A DNA stretch of 64,000 nucleotides from the NCBI RefSeq assembly GCF_024347075.1, contig NZ_AP024900.1:2480001-2544000 (forward strand). Direction: 5' to 3'. The position numbers and the translations under genes were made by a program. The stretch is from Vibrio rarus. Lineage in GTDB: Bacteria; Pseudomonadota; Gammaproteobacteria; Enterobacterales; Vibrionaceae. Below, in pieces: positions 54,871 through 64,000 of the stretch; within the stretch, counting starts at the first letter, position 1, and each line of letters starts with the position of its first letter. Under the pieces are notes generated by a model. The model was not told the origin of the DNA, made no database searches, and worked only from the letters and a program-made list of their open reading frames with translations.

Positions 54871-55965
54871 CTAAATATGGTCTTTAATGTAAACAGGTAT
54901 AACCCTAGATGTCAGCTTAGTCACTAATTCGTATGCGATTGTGCCAACGCATTGTGCGACCTCCTCCACTGGCAAAGACTCACCCCATAATACTGCCGTG
55001 TCACCCACGCTATCAGTCGCATCTGGACCTAAATCGACCGTAAGCATATCCATAGATACTCTCCCTGCTAACGGCACTTTACGACCATTCACCAATACCG
55101 GTGTTCCATTGGGCGCCATTCTAGGATAACCGTCACCATAACCCACGGCGATAACGCCAATCTTAGTATCTCGCTCGCAGGTCCAGTTGGCTCCATAGCC
55201 AATGCTTTCCCCTGCTTTGAGGTCATTCACAGCAATTAAGTGAGAGCTTAAGGTCATGACTGGGCGATAACCCAGTTGCTGCGCGTTATTATCACCAAAA
55301 GGCGAAACGCCATACATAATAATACCTGGACGCACCCAATCAAAATGACTGTCACTATGAGCAAGTATTCCCGCCGAGGCGGCCAGTGAGCGCTCGCCTT
55401 CACAATTTTCAGTCGTGGCTTTAAAAAGCTCAATTTGCTGGGCTGTTACTGGGTTATCACGCTCATCAGCACAGCCAAAATGACTGATATAACGCAAAGG
55501 ATGCGCAACATTTTTACACTGATGAAGTCGTTGAATATATTCATCGTAGCGCTCTGGGCGCACACCTAAACGGTGCATTCCCGTGTCCATTTTCAGCCAA
55601 ACAACAACCGGATTTTCAAGTTCAGCTTGCTCTAAAGCAACTAACTGTTCTTCGCAGTGAACAACCGTTTGAATGTTATTGGTGACTAATATCGGTAAAT
55701 CACTATCAGAGTAAAAACCTTCCAGCAATAAAATAGGCTTAACAATGCCTCCCGCTCGAAGTTGTAATGCCTCTTCTACTCTGGCAACACCAAAAGCATC
55801 CGCATCTTCAGCATGTTTGGCGACTTTCAGTAAGCCATGACCATATCCATTTGCTTTTACCACGGCCAGCAAACGACTGTTCGGTGCTTGCTGATGGACT
55901 AGCTTAATATTATGACGTAACGCATCTGTGTTGATGGATGCTATAGCGGCTTTCAATCTACTCAT
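54871..55965 (-). CDS. alr: Alanine racemase Alr
   Basis: 364 residues. PLP enzyme that makes D-alanine for peptidoglycan. The PLP lysine is Lys37 in LLAVVKANGYGHGLL; the second catalytic residue is Tyr257 in GESIGYGANW; also WLKMDTGMHRLGV, SHFGCADE, RPGIIMYG and GRVSMDMLTVDL. It starts 8 bases after the dnaB stop, so it is cotranscribed with dnaB, the same order as in E. coli. Confidence 0.96.
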   Translation of the reverse strand: MSRLKAAIASINTDALRHNIKLVHQQAPNSRLLAVVKANGYGHGLLKVAKHAEDADAFGVARVEEALQLRAGGIVKPILLLEGFYSDSDLPILVTNNIQTVVHCEEQLVALEQAELENPVVVWLKMDTGMHRLGVRPERYDEYIQRLHQCKNVAHPLRYISHFGCADERDNPVTAQQIELFKATTENCEGERSLAASAGILAHSDSHFDWVRPGIIMYGVSPFGDNNAQQLGYRPVMTLSSHLIAVNDLKAGESIGYGANWTCERDTKIGVIAVGYGDGYPRMAPNGTPVLVNGRKVPLAGRVSMDMLTVDLGPDATDSVGDTAVLWGESLPVEEVAQCVGTIAYELVTKLTSRVIPVYIKDHI

Positions 55966-55973
55966 ATTAATTC

Positions 55974-57374
55974 TTACTCATCATCATAATCAAATGCAGG
56001 TCCAGCATAGTTATCAAACCGGGAAAACTGCCCTTGGAAAGTTAAGCGAACAGAACCAATAGGACCATTACGTTGTTTACCAAGAATAATTTCTGCCGTT
56101 CCCTTCATGGCACTGTCAGGGTTATAGACCTCATCACGATAGATAAACATGATCAAATCCGCATCCTGCTCTATCGCTCCTGATTCACGAAGATCAGAGT
56201 TAATTGGACGTTTGTCAGCTCGTTGCTCCAATGAACGGTTAAGCTGTGAAAGTGCAACAACCGGCACATTCAATTCTTTGGCTAAGGCTTTTAAAGAGCG
56301 AGAGATTTCTGAGATCTCCAAAGTACGATTATCTTGCATCCCAGGAACGCGCATCAACTGCAAGTAATCAACCATGATCAGGCTTAGCCCACCATTATCT
56401 CGGGCAATACGTCGAGCACGAGATCTCAGCTCGGTAGGCGTTAAACCTGAGCTGTCATCAATAAACATGTTCTTCTTCTGCATCAATACGCCCATAGTAG
56501 AAGAAATACGCGCCCAATCTTCATCGTCCAGTTGCCCTGTACGAATTTTGGTTTGATCTACCCGTGATAATGATGCCAACATCCTCATCATTATCTGTTC
56601 TGAGGGCATCTCTAAAGAGAAGATTAACACCGGCTTGTCCGATTCCATCGCGGCGTTTTCACACAAGTTCATGGCAAAGGTGGTTTTACCCATTGATGGA
56701 CGAGCAGCCACAATAATCAAATCGGAAGGCTGTAAACCTGCGGTTTTTTTATTTAAGTCATTAAAGCCAGAGTCCACACCGGTCACACCATCTTGTGGCG
56801 TTTTATATAAGGTTTCGATACGTTCGAGTGTTTTCTCTAAGATATTGTCGACATTTTGCGGGCCGTCTTTTTCATTCGAACGCTCCTCGGCAATCGCAAA
56901 CACCTTACTTTCAGCAAAGTCCACTAGATCACTCGACGAGCGACCTTGCGGGTCATAACCTGCATCTGCAATTTCATTGGCGACACCTATCAGGTTTCTT
57001 ACCACTGCACGCTCTGCAACAATTTCAGCGTATGCATTAATGTTGGCCGCACTCGGGGTATTCTTTACCAAATCAGCTAGATAGGCGAAACCACCCACAT
57101 CTTCTAGTTGTTCACGGCGCTCTAAAAACTCCGATAAGGTAATAAGATCTAATGGTTGGCTATCTTCAAGCAGGGTTTTTACTGCTTCAAATATCAGCCT
57201 ATGCGGTCGGCTAAAAAAGTCCGTTGCCATGACTTTTTCGGCAACCGTATCCCAACGTTCATTATCGAGTAATAATCCACCAATAACCGACTGCTCCGCC
57301 TCCAGTGAATGAGGGGGAGCTTTAATTGCATCGACTTGAGAGTCTTGGTTTTTCTTTGTTCGTTGATCTACCAT
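55974..57374 (-). CDS. dnaB: Replicative DNA helicase DnaB
   Basis: 466 residues, hexameric fork helicase. The N-terminal domain starts PPHSLEAEQSVIGGLLLDNERWD; the RecA-like motor has Walker A AARPSMGKTTFAMN (residues 223-236), SLEMPSEQIMMRM, SLIMVDYLQLM (Walker B) and SQLNRSLEQRADKRP with DLRESGAIEQDADLI. No intein interrupts the motor, a common insertion place. First gene of dnaB-alr; shares 224 bases with the divergent DUF481 gene. Confidence 0.98.
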   Translation of the reverse strand: MVDQRTKKNQDSQVDAIKAPPHSLEAEQSVIGGLLLDNERWDTVAEKVMATDFFSRPHRLIFEAVKTLLEDSQPLDLITLSEFLERREQLEDVGGFAYLADLVKNTPSAANINAYAEIVAERAVVRNLIGVANEIADAGYDPQGRSSSDLVDFAESKVFAIAEERSNEKDGPQNVDNILEKTLERIETLYKTPQDGVTGVDSGFNDLNKKTAGLQPSDLIIVAARPSMGKTTFAMNLCENAAMESDKPVLIFSLEMPSEQIMMRMLASLSRVDQTKIRTGQLDDEDWARISSTMGVLMQKKNMFIDDSSGLTPTELRSRARRIARDNGGLSLIMVDYLQLMRVPGMQDNRTLEISEISRSLKALAKELNVPVVALSQLNRSLEQRADKRPINSDLRESGAIEQDADLIMFIYRDEVYNPDSAMKGTAEIILGKQRNGPIGSVRLTFQGQFSRFDNYAGPAFDYDDE

Positions 57375-57598
57375 AGGTGTGCTCTATAACTTGCAGTTGC
57401 CGGCATTATACCAATGCTACAGGTGATGTGTTCAGAAAATTATGTTTAATACCTACGCTATTTAAAGCCCACCGACATTTAAACTCCATAACCCTAAGAG
57501 ATGAGTCATACTAACTGTATAATTTTTCACTGGATATTGACTCAGACTTTCTGTGTTAATGTACAATATGCAACAGTAACTTAGATTAGAGGTATTTC

Positions 57599-58357
57599 GT
57601 GTCAAAAAAATGGCTATTTTGTCTGGGGTCTCTGATGTGCTCAGTACCTCACGCGGAAGAGCGTGAAGATACGGATATCGCAAGCCCTTCCCCCTTTAAA
57701 AGTGAAGTGGAGTTTGGCTATCAGTCTCACTCTGGTAATTCAGACTCTCAGTCTTTGAACTCGCGTATCAGCGGAGAATACATAAAGAACCGTTACCGTC
57801 TCAATGGTGAGTGGAAATATTATTTATTATATAAAGATGGCGCGGAAGATAAGCGGCAATCCACTTATGATCTTCAAGGAGACTACAAACTTGGTTCAAA
57901 GAGCTACGCTTATTCCAGTTTTAGTGGTTATGACTCTAAATACAGTGCCTATTTTACCGACTATACCGTATCACTCGGTTTAGGTTATCAAATCACCAAC
58001 ACTAAGTACGTACTCATAGAGGGGGAATTGGGCCCTGGTTATCGCTACCAAAAGCCAAATCTTGATGAAATTGGGGATGATGACATTATCTTTCCTGAAA
58101 CTGTTCAAGAGCCGATTATTCGTGGCAAGCTGTCTATGGTATGGAAGCCTATTAAATCTTTATCCCTCGGCGGTAATCTCACCATAGCTGCGGGGGAAAG
58201 TAATACTCGAACGGATACCGAGCTGTCTGTAATCAATGCCATTACTGAAGATATTGCTCTGAAAATCGTTCATAACCGTCAATACCATAATAAAGTACCC
58301 GATGGGCTCAGCAATACTGATTCTGTGTTTTCCGTAAATCTGCTCTTTCTTTTTTAA
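57599..58357 (+). CDS. DUF481 / YdiY-type outer-membrane protein
   Basis: 252 residues. Signal peptide SKKWLFCLGSLMCSVPHA, then a beta-rich protein with SEVEFGYQSHSGNSDSQSLN, DLQGDYKLGSKSYAYSSFSGYDSKYS and LGLGYQITNTKYVLIEGELGPGYRY, ending in LLFLF. This strand pattern is that of DUF481 barrel proteins (E. coli YdiY, described as salt-induced). The start is GTG with AGAGG seven bases upstream. A TTGACT...TACAAT pair precedes it with a long 19-base spacer, so the promoter is uncertain. Confidence 0.8.
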   Translation: MSKKWLFCLGSLMCSVPHAEEREDTDIASPSPFKSEVEFGYQSHSGNSDSQSLNSRISGEYIKNRYRLNGEWKYYLLYKDGAEDKRQSTYDLQGDYKLGSKSYAYSSFSGYDSKYSAYFTDYTVSLGLGYQITNTKYVLIEGELGPGYRYQKPNLDEIGDDDIIFPETVQEPIIRGKLSMVWKPIKSLSLGGNLTIAAGESNTRTDTELSVINAITEDIALKIVHNRQYHNKVPDGLSNTDSVFSVNLLFLF

Positions 58358-58366
58358 TTCAGGCAT

Positions 58367-58397
58367 AAAAAAACACCGACCAAGGCCGGTGTTTTTA
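58367..58397. terminator. Bidirectional terminator between the DUF481 gene and rplI
   Basis: AAAAACACCG and CGGTGTTTTT form a 10-bp stem with an eight-base loop, with T-runs on both sides. It ends the DUF481 gene (plus) and the rpsF-priB-rpsR-rplI operon (minus). Confidence 0.88.
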
Positions 58398-58421
58398 TTA
58401 AGTTGTCTTTAGAGTAAAAAA

Positions 58422-58874
58422 TTACTCTGCAGGTACAACTTGTAGGTTCACAGTTGCGAAAACTTCAGAGTGAAGTTGAACGCTTACTTCGAACTCACCA
58501 GTGTTACGTAGTGCGCCTTCAGGAAGACGAACTTCGCTCTTAGCAATTTCAACGCCAGCAGCTGTAACAGCGTCAGCGATGTCACGAGTACCGATAGAAC
58601 CGAATAGTTTACCTTCGTCACCAGCTTTTGATGCGATAACAACAGCTTCTAGAGCGTTAACTTTCTCAGCACGAGCTTGAGAAGCAGCTAGTTGCTCAGC
58701 AACTTTAGCTTCTAGTTCAGCACGACGAGCTTCGAACATTTCAACGTTAGATTTAGTAGCCATTACTGCCTTATTTTGTGGGATAAGGTAGTTACGAGCG
58801 TAACCAGATTTAACATTAACAGTATCGCCAAGAGCACCTAGGTTACCGATTTTATCAAGTAGAATAACTTGCAT
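58422..58874 (-). CDS. rplI: 50S ribosomal protein L9
   Basis: 150 residues. [32 protein letters not shown] is the L9 signature; a long connecting helix and C-terminal domain ([32 protein letters not shown]) follow. Last gene of the rpsF operon, 33 bases after rpsR. Confidence 0.98.
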   Translation of the reverse strand: MQVILLDKIGNLGALGDTVNVKSGYARNYLIPQNKAVMATKSNVEMFEARRAELEAKVAEQLAASQARAEKVNALEAVVIASKAGDEGKLFGSIGTRDIADAVTAAGVEIAKSEVRLPEGALRNTGEFEVSVQLHSEVFATVNLQVVPAE

Positions 58875-58907
58875 TATTTAATCCTCTATTCTTAATAAAC
58901 CGACCGA

Positions 58908-59138
<231 letters not shown>

Positions 59139-59151
59139 CTATCTCCTGATC

Positions 59152-59454
59152 TTAAATTTGAGTGATATCTTGGGCATGCAAAACCAGTTTTCCTAAGCCA
59201 TTTTGGCTAGTTTGATAAGCGACAAAGCCACTTACCCTGATAGTGCTGCCTTTAACTAGTTCTTGAGTTAATGTGTGCGACCTTTTGCCACTCACCACTA
59301 CAGGCATTCGACAGTAAACCTGTCTTGGAAGCTCTGCTTCCATCACATCTGAGCGATGCTCAAGCCAAAACTGGCAATGTGATATCCCCGAGGGGCATTG
59401 TGTTCGAACAGAGTCTTTAGTAACAGAGCCACTTAAGTCCATTCGATTGGTCAT
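59152..59454 (-). CDS. priB: Primosomal replication protein PriB
   Basis: 100 residues, an SSB-like OB-fold protein. It reads MTNRMDLSGSVTKDSVRTQCPSGISHCQFWLEHRS and RMPVVVSGKRSHTLTQELVKGSTIRVSGFVAYQ, matching PriB, which stabilises PriA on stalled forks. Located between rpsF and rpsR as in E. coli. Length normal. Confidence 0.95.
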   Translation of the reverse strand: MTNRMDLSGSVTKDSVRTQCPSGISHCQFWLEHRSDVMEAELPRQVYCRMPVVVSGKRSHTLTQELVKGSTIRVSGFVAYQTSQNGLGKLVLHAQDITQI

Positions 59455-59462
59455 ACAATCAA

Positions 59463-59852
59463 TTACTCAGCAGATGCTTCTGGCTTAGCTTCAGTACGCT
59501 CTTCGCGACGAGGAGCACGCTCTGCACGCTCTTCTTTTTGCTTAAGCATGATTGATTGCTCAGTCACAGCGCCTTTAGTGCGCATGATCATGTTGCGTAG
59601 AACTGCATCGTTATAACGGAAAGCAGTTTCTAGCTCGTCGATCACAGCTTGATCAGCTTCAACGTTCATAAGAACGTAGTGAGCTTTATGAAGCTTGTTG
59701 ATTGGGTAAGCCAGTTGACGACGACCCCAGTCTTCTAGACGGTGGATAGTACCGCCAGCTTCGTTGATAGAACCAGTGTAACGCTCGATCATGCCAGCAA
59801 CTTGCTCGCTTTGATCAGGGTGCACCATGAATACGATTTCGTAATGACGCAT
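59463..59852 (-). CDS. rpsF: 30S ribosomal protein S6
   Basis: 129 residues. [44 protein letters not shown] and [18 protein letters not shown] are classical S6. The charged tail after residue 105 ([23 protein letters not shown]) is a disordered extension, glutamate-rich as in E. coli S6, which is a substrate for RimK glutamylation; that modification is inferred. First gene of the operon; ribosome site AAGGAG. Confidence 0.98.
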   Translation of the reverse strand: MRHYEIVFMVHPDQSEQVAGMIERYTGSINEAGGTIHRLEDWGRRQLAYPINKLHKAHYVLMNVEADQAVIDELETAFRYNDAVLRNMIMRTKGAVTEQSIMLKQKEERAERAPRREERTEAKPEASAE

Positions 59853-59875
59853 TTGTTGCTCCTTACGGATTATTA

Positions 59876-59909
59876 GCTTCCACGAGTGGCTCGGTCGTCC
59901 AGAGGAAGC
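59876..59909 (-). promoter_or_regulatory. Candidate S6:S18 autoregulatory leader element of rpsF
   Basis: On the minus strand GCTTCC ... GGAAGC closes a stem enclosing GACGACCGAGCC and a second short helix (GAGCCACTCG). The bulged ACCG next to the closing stem resembles the S6:S18-binding motif described in rpsF leaders, which mimics its 16S site. It sits 24-57 bases upstream of the rpsF ATG. Confidence 0.6.
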
Positions 59910-59949
59910 AAGGAACTAAAGATAAATGACCGAGTTTTAAGGACGGCAA

Positions 59950-59978
59950 ATAGTACAGAAATCGCCCAATAAGATCAA
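59950..59978 (-). promoter_or_regulatory. Candidate rpsF operon promoter
   Basis: TTGATC (59973-59978), 17-base spacer, TACTAT (59950-59955) on the minus strand, about 98 bases upstream of rpsF and before the leader element, followed by TTGCCG. Confidence 0.6.
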
Positions 59979-60085
59979 GAGAAAAACACCTAATGTGCTG
60001 AGATAGTTTTCGGCTGTAGTAAACAGGCGTTTAATGCTTATAAATTAAACGTTTTTCACTATTTTTGGACGCAGAAAGTCTCCAT

Positions 60086-60109
60086 ATAAAAACAGGAGCC
60101 GAAGCTCCC
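60086..60109 (-). terminator. rlmB terminator
   Basis: GGAGC-TTCG-GCTCC on the minus strand (with one more G on the 5' side) followed by TGTTTTTAT. UUCG tetraloop hairpin, about 30 bases past the rlmB stop. Confidence 0.8.
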
Positions 60110-60137
60110 ATTTTTTAAATCATGAAAACAGTATTGG

Positions 60138-60875
60138 CTACTTTTGACGCTGTCTAACCGCTTCAAATAGACAAACACCTGACGCGACAGATACGTTAAG
60201 GCTCGATACAGAACCGGCCATAGGGATCTTAATCAAGTCATCACAGGTTTCGCGTGTTAGGCGGCGCATGCCATCCCCTTCCGCACCCATGACAATCGCT
60301 AGTGAGCCGGTAAGTTTGCTTTGGTACACGTCATGTGTCGCCTCGCCTGCCGTACCCACAATCCACACATTCTGCTCTTGTAAACGGCGCATAGTACGCG
60401 CTAGGTTAGTTACGCGAACCAAAGGTACGGTTTCTGCTGCACCACAAGCGACTTTACTCACTGTGGCTGTCAACGGCGCAGATTTATCTTTAGGAACGAT
60501 TACAGCGGCAACACCGGCAGCATCAGCATTACGTAGACAAGCACCGAGGTTATGCGGATCCGTGACACCATCGAGAATCAGTAGCAGCGGGTTGGGATTA
60601 GAGGCCACTATGCTATCTAGATCATTTTCGTTTAAGGCTTTGGCCGCTTTCACTCGACCGATAATGCCTTGGTGGTTTGCGCCTTTAGATTTATCGTCTA
60701 GTGCTTTGCGTCCCATCTGTTGGATAGACACGCCGTACGCTTGAAGTTGGTTAATTAAAGGTAACAAACGGTCATCCTGACGCCCCTTTAATACAAATGC
60801 TTCGATAAAGCGTGCTGGATCATTCTCTAGCACGGCTTTAACTGCATGGATACCGTAAATATATTCGTTACTCAT
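60138..60875 (-). CDS. rlmB: 23S rRNA (guanosine-2'-O-) methyltransferase RlmB
   Basis: 245 residues of the SpoU/TrmH class. N-terminal L30e-like domain ([23 protein letters not shown]), then the knotted methyltransferase with [49 protein letters not shown] and [23 protein letters not shown], the three SpoU motifs. Methylates Gm2251 in the 23S P loop. It starts 12 bases after rnr, as in E. coli. Confidence 0.97.
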   Translation of the reverse strand: MSNEYIYGIHAVKAVLENDPARFIEAFVLKGRQDDRLLPLINQLQAYGVSIQQMGRKALDDKSKGANHQGIIGRVKAAKALNENDLDSIVASNPNPLLLILDGVTDPHNLGACLRNADAAGVAAVIVPKDKSAPLTATVSKVACGAAETVPLVRVTNLARTMRRLQEQNVWIVGTAGEATHDVYQSKLTGSLAIVMGAEGDGMRRLTRETCDDLIKIPMAGSVSSLNVSVASGVCLFEAVRQRQK

Positions 60876-60887
60876 TAGTGACTTCTC

Positions 60888-63356
60888 TTATTTCTTAGGA
60901 GCGCGAGCTTTGTTCTTATTGCTACGTGCTTTATTTTTTCTGGCTTTTTGCGATTTTGACTTTTTGGCTGCAGGCTTAGCATCTGTACTGCCATCAGGAC
61001 GTACAGTAGGCTCGACCAGAGTTTTAGCTCGTTTAGAGCGCCCTTTCTTTGCAGGGGCGTCTTTTTTGTCGCCAAAACGTTTTGCATCTTCTAACAAACG
61101 TTTTTTCGCCGTTTTACCTTTGCCTTTCGGAGTACGATTACTGCCTACTATTTCAAAATCAATTTGTTTGTCGTTTAGGTTCACGGCTAATACTTTCACC
61201 TTAACCTGATCACCAAGACGATAGATTTGACCTGAACTTTCACCGACTAAACGCTGACTGATGGCATCATAGCGATAGTAGTCGTTCGCTAATGTCGATA
61301 TATGAACCAAGCCATCGATATGTAGCTCGGTTAATCGAACAAAGAAACCAAAGCCCGTCACATTGGCAATTACACCGTCTAACTCTTCACCAACATGATC
61401 TTGCATGTATTCACACTTGAGCCAGTCGGCAACATCACGGGTGGCGTCATCAGCGCGGCGTTCGGTCATGGAACATTGCTCACCAAACACATCCATATCA
61501 TCGAAAGAATAATGGTAACCGCCTGTTGGGGTCCATCGATCCGTATTACGCCCTTCTTGTTTTGCAATTAAGTACTTAATTGCGCGATGCAATAACAAAT
61601 CGGGATAACGACGAATAGGTGAGGTGAAGTGCGCATAACGCTTTAATGCTAGACCAAAGTGACCCGCATTGTCTGGATTATACACCGCTTGCTTCATTGA
61701 ACGTAGTAGCATTGTCTGGATAAGCTCTTTATCCGGACGCTGAATCACCACTTGCATCAGATCAGCATAATCGGTTGGCGATGGTTCTAAACCACCATTT
61801 AAGGTTAAACCCAACTCACTCAAGAAATCTTTAAAACCGGTGAGTCTTTGCTCCCCTGGAGTTTCATGGATGCGATACAGTGCAGGCTCTTTCAGTTTTT
61901 CAACTAAAGAAGCAGAGGCAATGTTCGCTAAGATCATACACTCTTCAATCAGCTTATGCGCATCGTTACGAATGACAGGTTCAATACGGTCAATTTTTCT
62001 ATCAGCATTAAAGATAAATTTGGTTTCTACCGTTTCAAACTCTATTGCACCACGACGCTCGCGAGACGTTTTGAGTATGCTGTACATATTGTGCAATTCT
62101 TGCAAATGAGGCACTAAAGACTCATAACGTTGATTCAGCTCTTCATCACCATTGAGAATATCGTTCACCTTGGTATAGGTTAAACGAGCGTGAGAGTTCA
62201 TCACTGCTTCATAATGCTTATAACCAGAAAGCTTACCGCTTTCCGATACCGTCATTTCACATACCATACATAGGCGATCAACTTGAGGGTTGAGAGAACA
62301 CAAGCCGTTAGACAACACCTCCGGTAGCATAGGCACAACCTGAGAAGGGAAATACACAGAGTTACCGCGGTTAATGGCTTCTTTATCTAAAGCGGAGTCA
62401 GGGCGAACATAATGGCTGACATCGGCAATAGCCACCCATAAGCGCCAACCACCGCTTTTTTTCTTTTCACAATATACGGCATCATCAAAATCTCGAGCGT
62501 CTTCACCATCAATGGTAACCAATGGTAACTCTCTTAAATCGACACGTCCCTTTTTCGCCTCTTCTGGCACCTGCTCTTCTAATGAGGCAATTTGCTGAGT
62601 GACTTCTTCTGGCCATTCATTAGGTATTTGATGAGTACGGATGGCAATTTGCGTTTCCATGCCCGGTGCTAAATTTTCACCGAGTACGTCAACAACTTGC
62701 CCTGTCATGCCTCGAGAGCGACTGCCTCTGTCTGTTATTTCAATAACAACGACATTGCCCATACGAGCACCCATTCGGTGCTCTTTAGGAATAAGAATAT
62801 CTTGGTGGATTCGAGAGTCGTCGGCCACAACATACGCTTGGCCAAATTCAAGGAAGAAACGTCCAACAATTTGCATGGCACGCTCTTCTAGCACTCTTAC
62901 AATACGTGCTTCTTTGCGGCCTCGCTTATCGGTACCGGACTGCTGAGCGAGCACGTAGTCACCGTGAATGATGCCGCGCATTTGATGAAAAGGCAGCACT
63001 AGGTCGTGATCTTTGCCTATAACACCTTCAGGACGAACCCAGCCAAAGCCATCTTTATGGCCAATAACATGGCCTTTAATCATCTCTAATTTTTCAGGAA
63101 CCGCAAAACATTGGCGACGAGTGAAAACCAATTGGCCATCACGTAACATGGCATTTAAACGACGGCGCAAGCCTTCATACTGATCTTCACCGCTAAGCTC
63201 TAATGCGGTAAATAGGTCATTGCGATTCATTGGCACGCCAGCACCTTCAAGAAAGCTTAGAAGAAACTCTCTGCTTGGTACTGGGTTCTCGTAATTTTTA
63301 GCCTCTCGAGCGGCATGGGGGTCAAGAGATTTAGAATCGGACATGGATGTGCTCAT
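60888..63356 (-). CDS. rnr: Ribonuclease R (RNB exoribonuclease)
   Basis: 822 residues, 3'-to-5' exoribonuclease that degrades structured RNA. N-terminal helix-turn-helix ([20 protein letters not shown]), two cold-shock domains, RNB core with [19 protein letters not shown] (catalytic aspartates) and [21 protein letters not shown]1 domain ([24 protein letters not shown]), and a Lys-rich tail from about residue 750 ([20 protein letters not shown]). Follows nsrR after 90 bases; nsrR-rnr-rlmB is the enteric order. Confidence 0.97.
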   Translation of the reverse strand: MSTSMSDSKSLDPHAAREAKNYENPVPSREFLLSFLEGAGVPMNRNDLFTALELSGEDQYEGLRRRLNAMLRDGQLVFTRRQCFAVPEKLEMIKGHVIGHKDGFGWVRPEGVIGKDHDLVLPFHQMRGIIHGDYVLAQQSGTDKRGRKEARIVRVLEERAMQIVGRFFLEFGQAYVVADDSRIHQDILIPKEHRMGARMGNVVVIEITDRGSRSRGMTGQVVDVLGENLAPGMETQIAIRTHQIPNEWPEEVTQQIASLEEQVPEEAKKGRVDLRELPLVTIDGEDARDFDDAVYCEKKKSGGWRLWVAIADVSHYVRPDSALDKEAINRGNSVYFPSQVVPMLPEVLSNGLCSLNPQVDRLCMVCEMTVSESGKLSGYKHYEAVMNSHARLTYTKVNDILNGDEELNQRYESLVPHLQELHNMYSILKTSRERRGAIEFETVETKFIFNADRKIDRIEPVIRNDAHKLIEECMILANIASASLVEKLKEPALYRIHETPGEQRLTGFKDFLSELGLTLNGGLEPSPTDYADLMQVVIQRPDKELIQTMLLRSMKQAVYNPDNAGHFGLALKRYAHFTSPIRRYPDLLLHRAIKYLIAKQEGRNTDRWTPTGGYHYSFDDMDVFGEQCSMTERRADDATRDVADWLKCEYMQDHVGEELDGVIANVTGFGFFVRLTELHIDGLVHISTLANDYYRYDAISQRLVGESSGQIYRLGDQVKVKVLAVNLNDKQIDFEIVGSNRTPKGKGKTAKKRLLEDAKRFGDKKDAPAKKGRSKRAKTLVEPTVRPDGSTDAKPAAKKSKSQKARKNKARSNKNKARAPKK

Positions 63357-63446
63357 TTATTAGAATAATTGTGTAAAGTATATTCTAGTAATGCCCCACA
63401 AGGAAAAAATGCTTTACAAATTAATGAAATAATCACCTTTTTGTTG

Positions 63447-63872
63447 CTAACCTTTAGATAAAAGAATCATTAATTGTGAATTATCGCCCACTAAGTCATT
63501 TAGATGGCATTTATCTAACTCTTGCAAAAAGGCTTCTTTGGCTTGGTGAAGGTAACTTTTCAAGCGGCAAGCGGGGGTGATATGGCAGAACTCGGGAGAA
63601 CAGTTAATCACCATCAACGGTTCTAACTCTCTCACCACATTGCCAATATTTATTTTATCTACCGGTTGATTAAGCCTAATCCCACCATTCTTACCACGAA
63701 TCGTTTTTATGAATCCCTTTTGACCAAGCTTATTTACGATCTTCACCATATGGTTACGCGATATATCAAATACTTCGCTTACTTTAGTGATATTAGTGAG
63801 TTCATCATCTTTAAGGGAGGCTAAGTATATGAGTGTTCGAATAGCATAATCCGTAAAGCTAGTAATTTGCAT
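63447..63872 (-). CDS. nsrR: Nitric oxide-sensing repressor NsrR
   Basis: 141 residues, the usual length when started at [20 protein letters not shown] (ATG 63872, GGAG upstream); an open frame extends six codons further. Rrf2 family winged helix ([33 protein letters not shown]) and three cysteines [12 protein letters not shown] that bind the iron-sulfur cluster which NO destroys. It normally represses NO-detoxification genes such as hmp. The cognate targets are not in this window. Confidence 0.94.
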   Translation of the reverse strand: MQITSFTDYAIRTLIYLASLKDDELTNITKVSEVFDISRNHMVKIVNKLGQKGFIKTIRGKNGGIRLNQPVDKINIGNVVRELEPLMVINCSPEFCHITPACRLKSYLHQAKEAFLQELDKCHLNDLVGDNSQLMILLSKG

Positions 63873-63892
63873 AGTGGTACTCCATGTCATTC

Positions 63893-63950
63893 CACAAGTG
63901 TAGTTCTTTTGTTGACTTTAATATACACCTTATGTGTGGCACTACTTGTG
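63893..63950. promoter_or_regulatory. Nested inverted repeats upstream of nsrR
   Basis: The outer arms CACAAGTGTAGT (63893-63904) and ACTACTTGTG (63941-63950) pair with a two-base bulge; inside lies ACAC-CTTAT-GTGT (63925-63937). AAGGTGTATAT on the minus strand resembles an NsrR half-site (AAGATGCATTT) at nine of eleven bases if pyrimidine and purine swaps are allowed. A place for nsrR promoter control, but the regulator is uncertain. The last 50 bases of the window show no gene. Confidence 0.35.
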
Positions 63951-64000
63951 TAAAAGTGAATACGGCTTTAAGGAGTCAAGTTATCGCTCCACTAAAACAC

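Noticed and set aside
55974..57374. Intein in dnaB
   Set aside because: The motor motifs are continuous and the protein has normal length.

Overview
This window looks like a piece of the large chromosome of a marine gammaproteobacterium of the Vibrionaceae, most likely a Vibrio. The evidence is the complete MSHA type IV pilus cluster, the order csrD-ssb-qstR-galU-uvrA-pglL-aminotransferase-lysC-metH (as I remember it from Vibrio cholerae chromosome 1), two rRNA operons with Vibrio-type spacers, and an AT-leaning base composition. I cannot name the species. I see no insertion sequence, prophage, integron, CRISPR array or toxin-antitoxin pair. Almost everything is ordinary core genome.

Layout. 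(1) 1-13701, minus strand: the MSHA pilus genes mshI-J-K-L-M-N-E-G-F (assembly machine) followed by mshB-A-C-D-O-P-Q (pilin and minor pilins; mshQ runs off the left edge). csrD (the old mshH) lies just upstream at 13752-15758. (2) 15989-23188: ssb on the minus strand, then qstR, galU, uvrA and the O-oligosaccharyltransferase pglL on the plus strand. (3) 23196-32963: a class V aminotransferase, aspartokinase lysC, metH, an NhaP-type antiporter, metA and one unknown exported protein. (4) 33086-44850: two tandem rRNA operons read on the minus strand. The upstream one carries tRNA-Glu in its 16S-23S spacer and the downstream one has no spacer tRNA; tRNA-Asp and a strong terminator close the block. 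(5) 44905-49252: cysJIH for sulfite production and reduction. (6) 49359-52848: small unknown and outer-membrane genes, pspG with a sigma-54 promoter, dusA and a stand-alone metQ. (7) 52956-63872: pgi, alr, dnaB, a DUF481 outer membrane protein, the rpsF-priB-rpsR-rplI ribosomal operon, and nsrR-rnr-rlmB.

How the genes work together. Sulfur and methionine metabolism is a theme: cysJIH make sulfide, metA and metH are the first and last steps of methionine synthesis, lysC supplies aspartyl phosphate, and metQ binds methionine. metA, metH and metQ each have MetJ-type operators. The pilus machine includes a MshE ATPase with a c-di-GMP-binding N-terminal domain, next to csrD, a degenerate GGDEF/EAL protein of the Csr system.

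The most interesting signals are not a new protein system but structure in and around the two rRNA operons. These are base-pair-preserving differences between the copies in their leaders and spacers, a one-base-pair extension at the tip of helix 44 in one 16S gene, and an identical 103-bp imperfect palindrome downstream of each 5S gene. Other points worth checking are a perfect 12-bp hairpin at the likely 5' end of the dusA mRNA, a LexA-like box overlapping the galU terminator before uvrA, and the low-complexity linkers of MshL and MshN encoded close to pglL.
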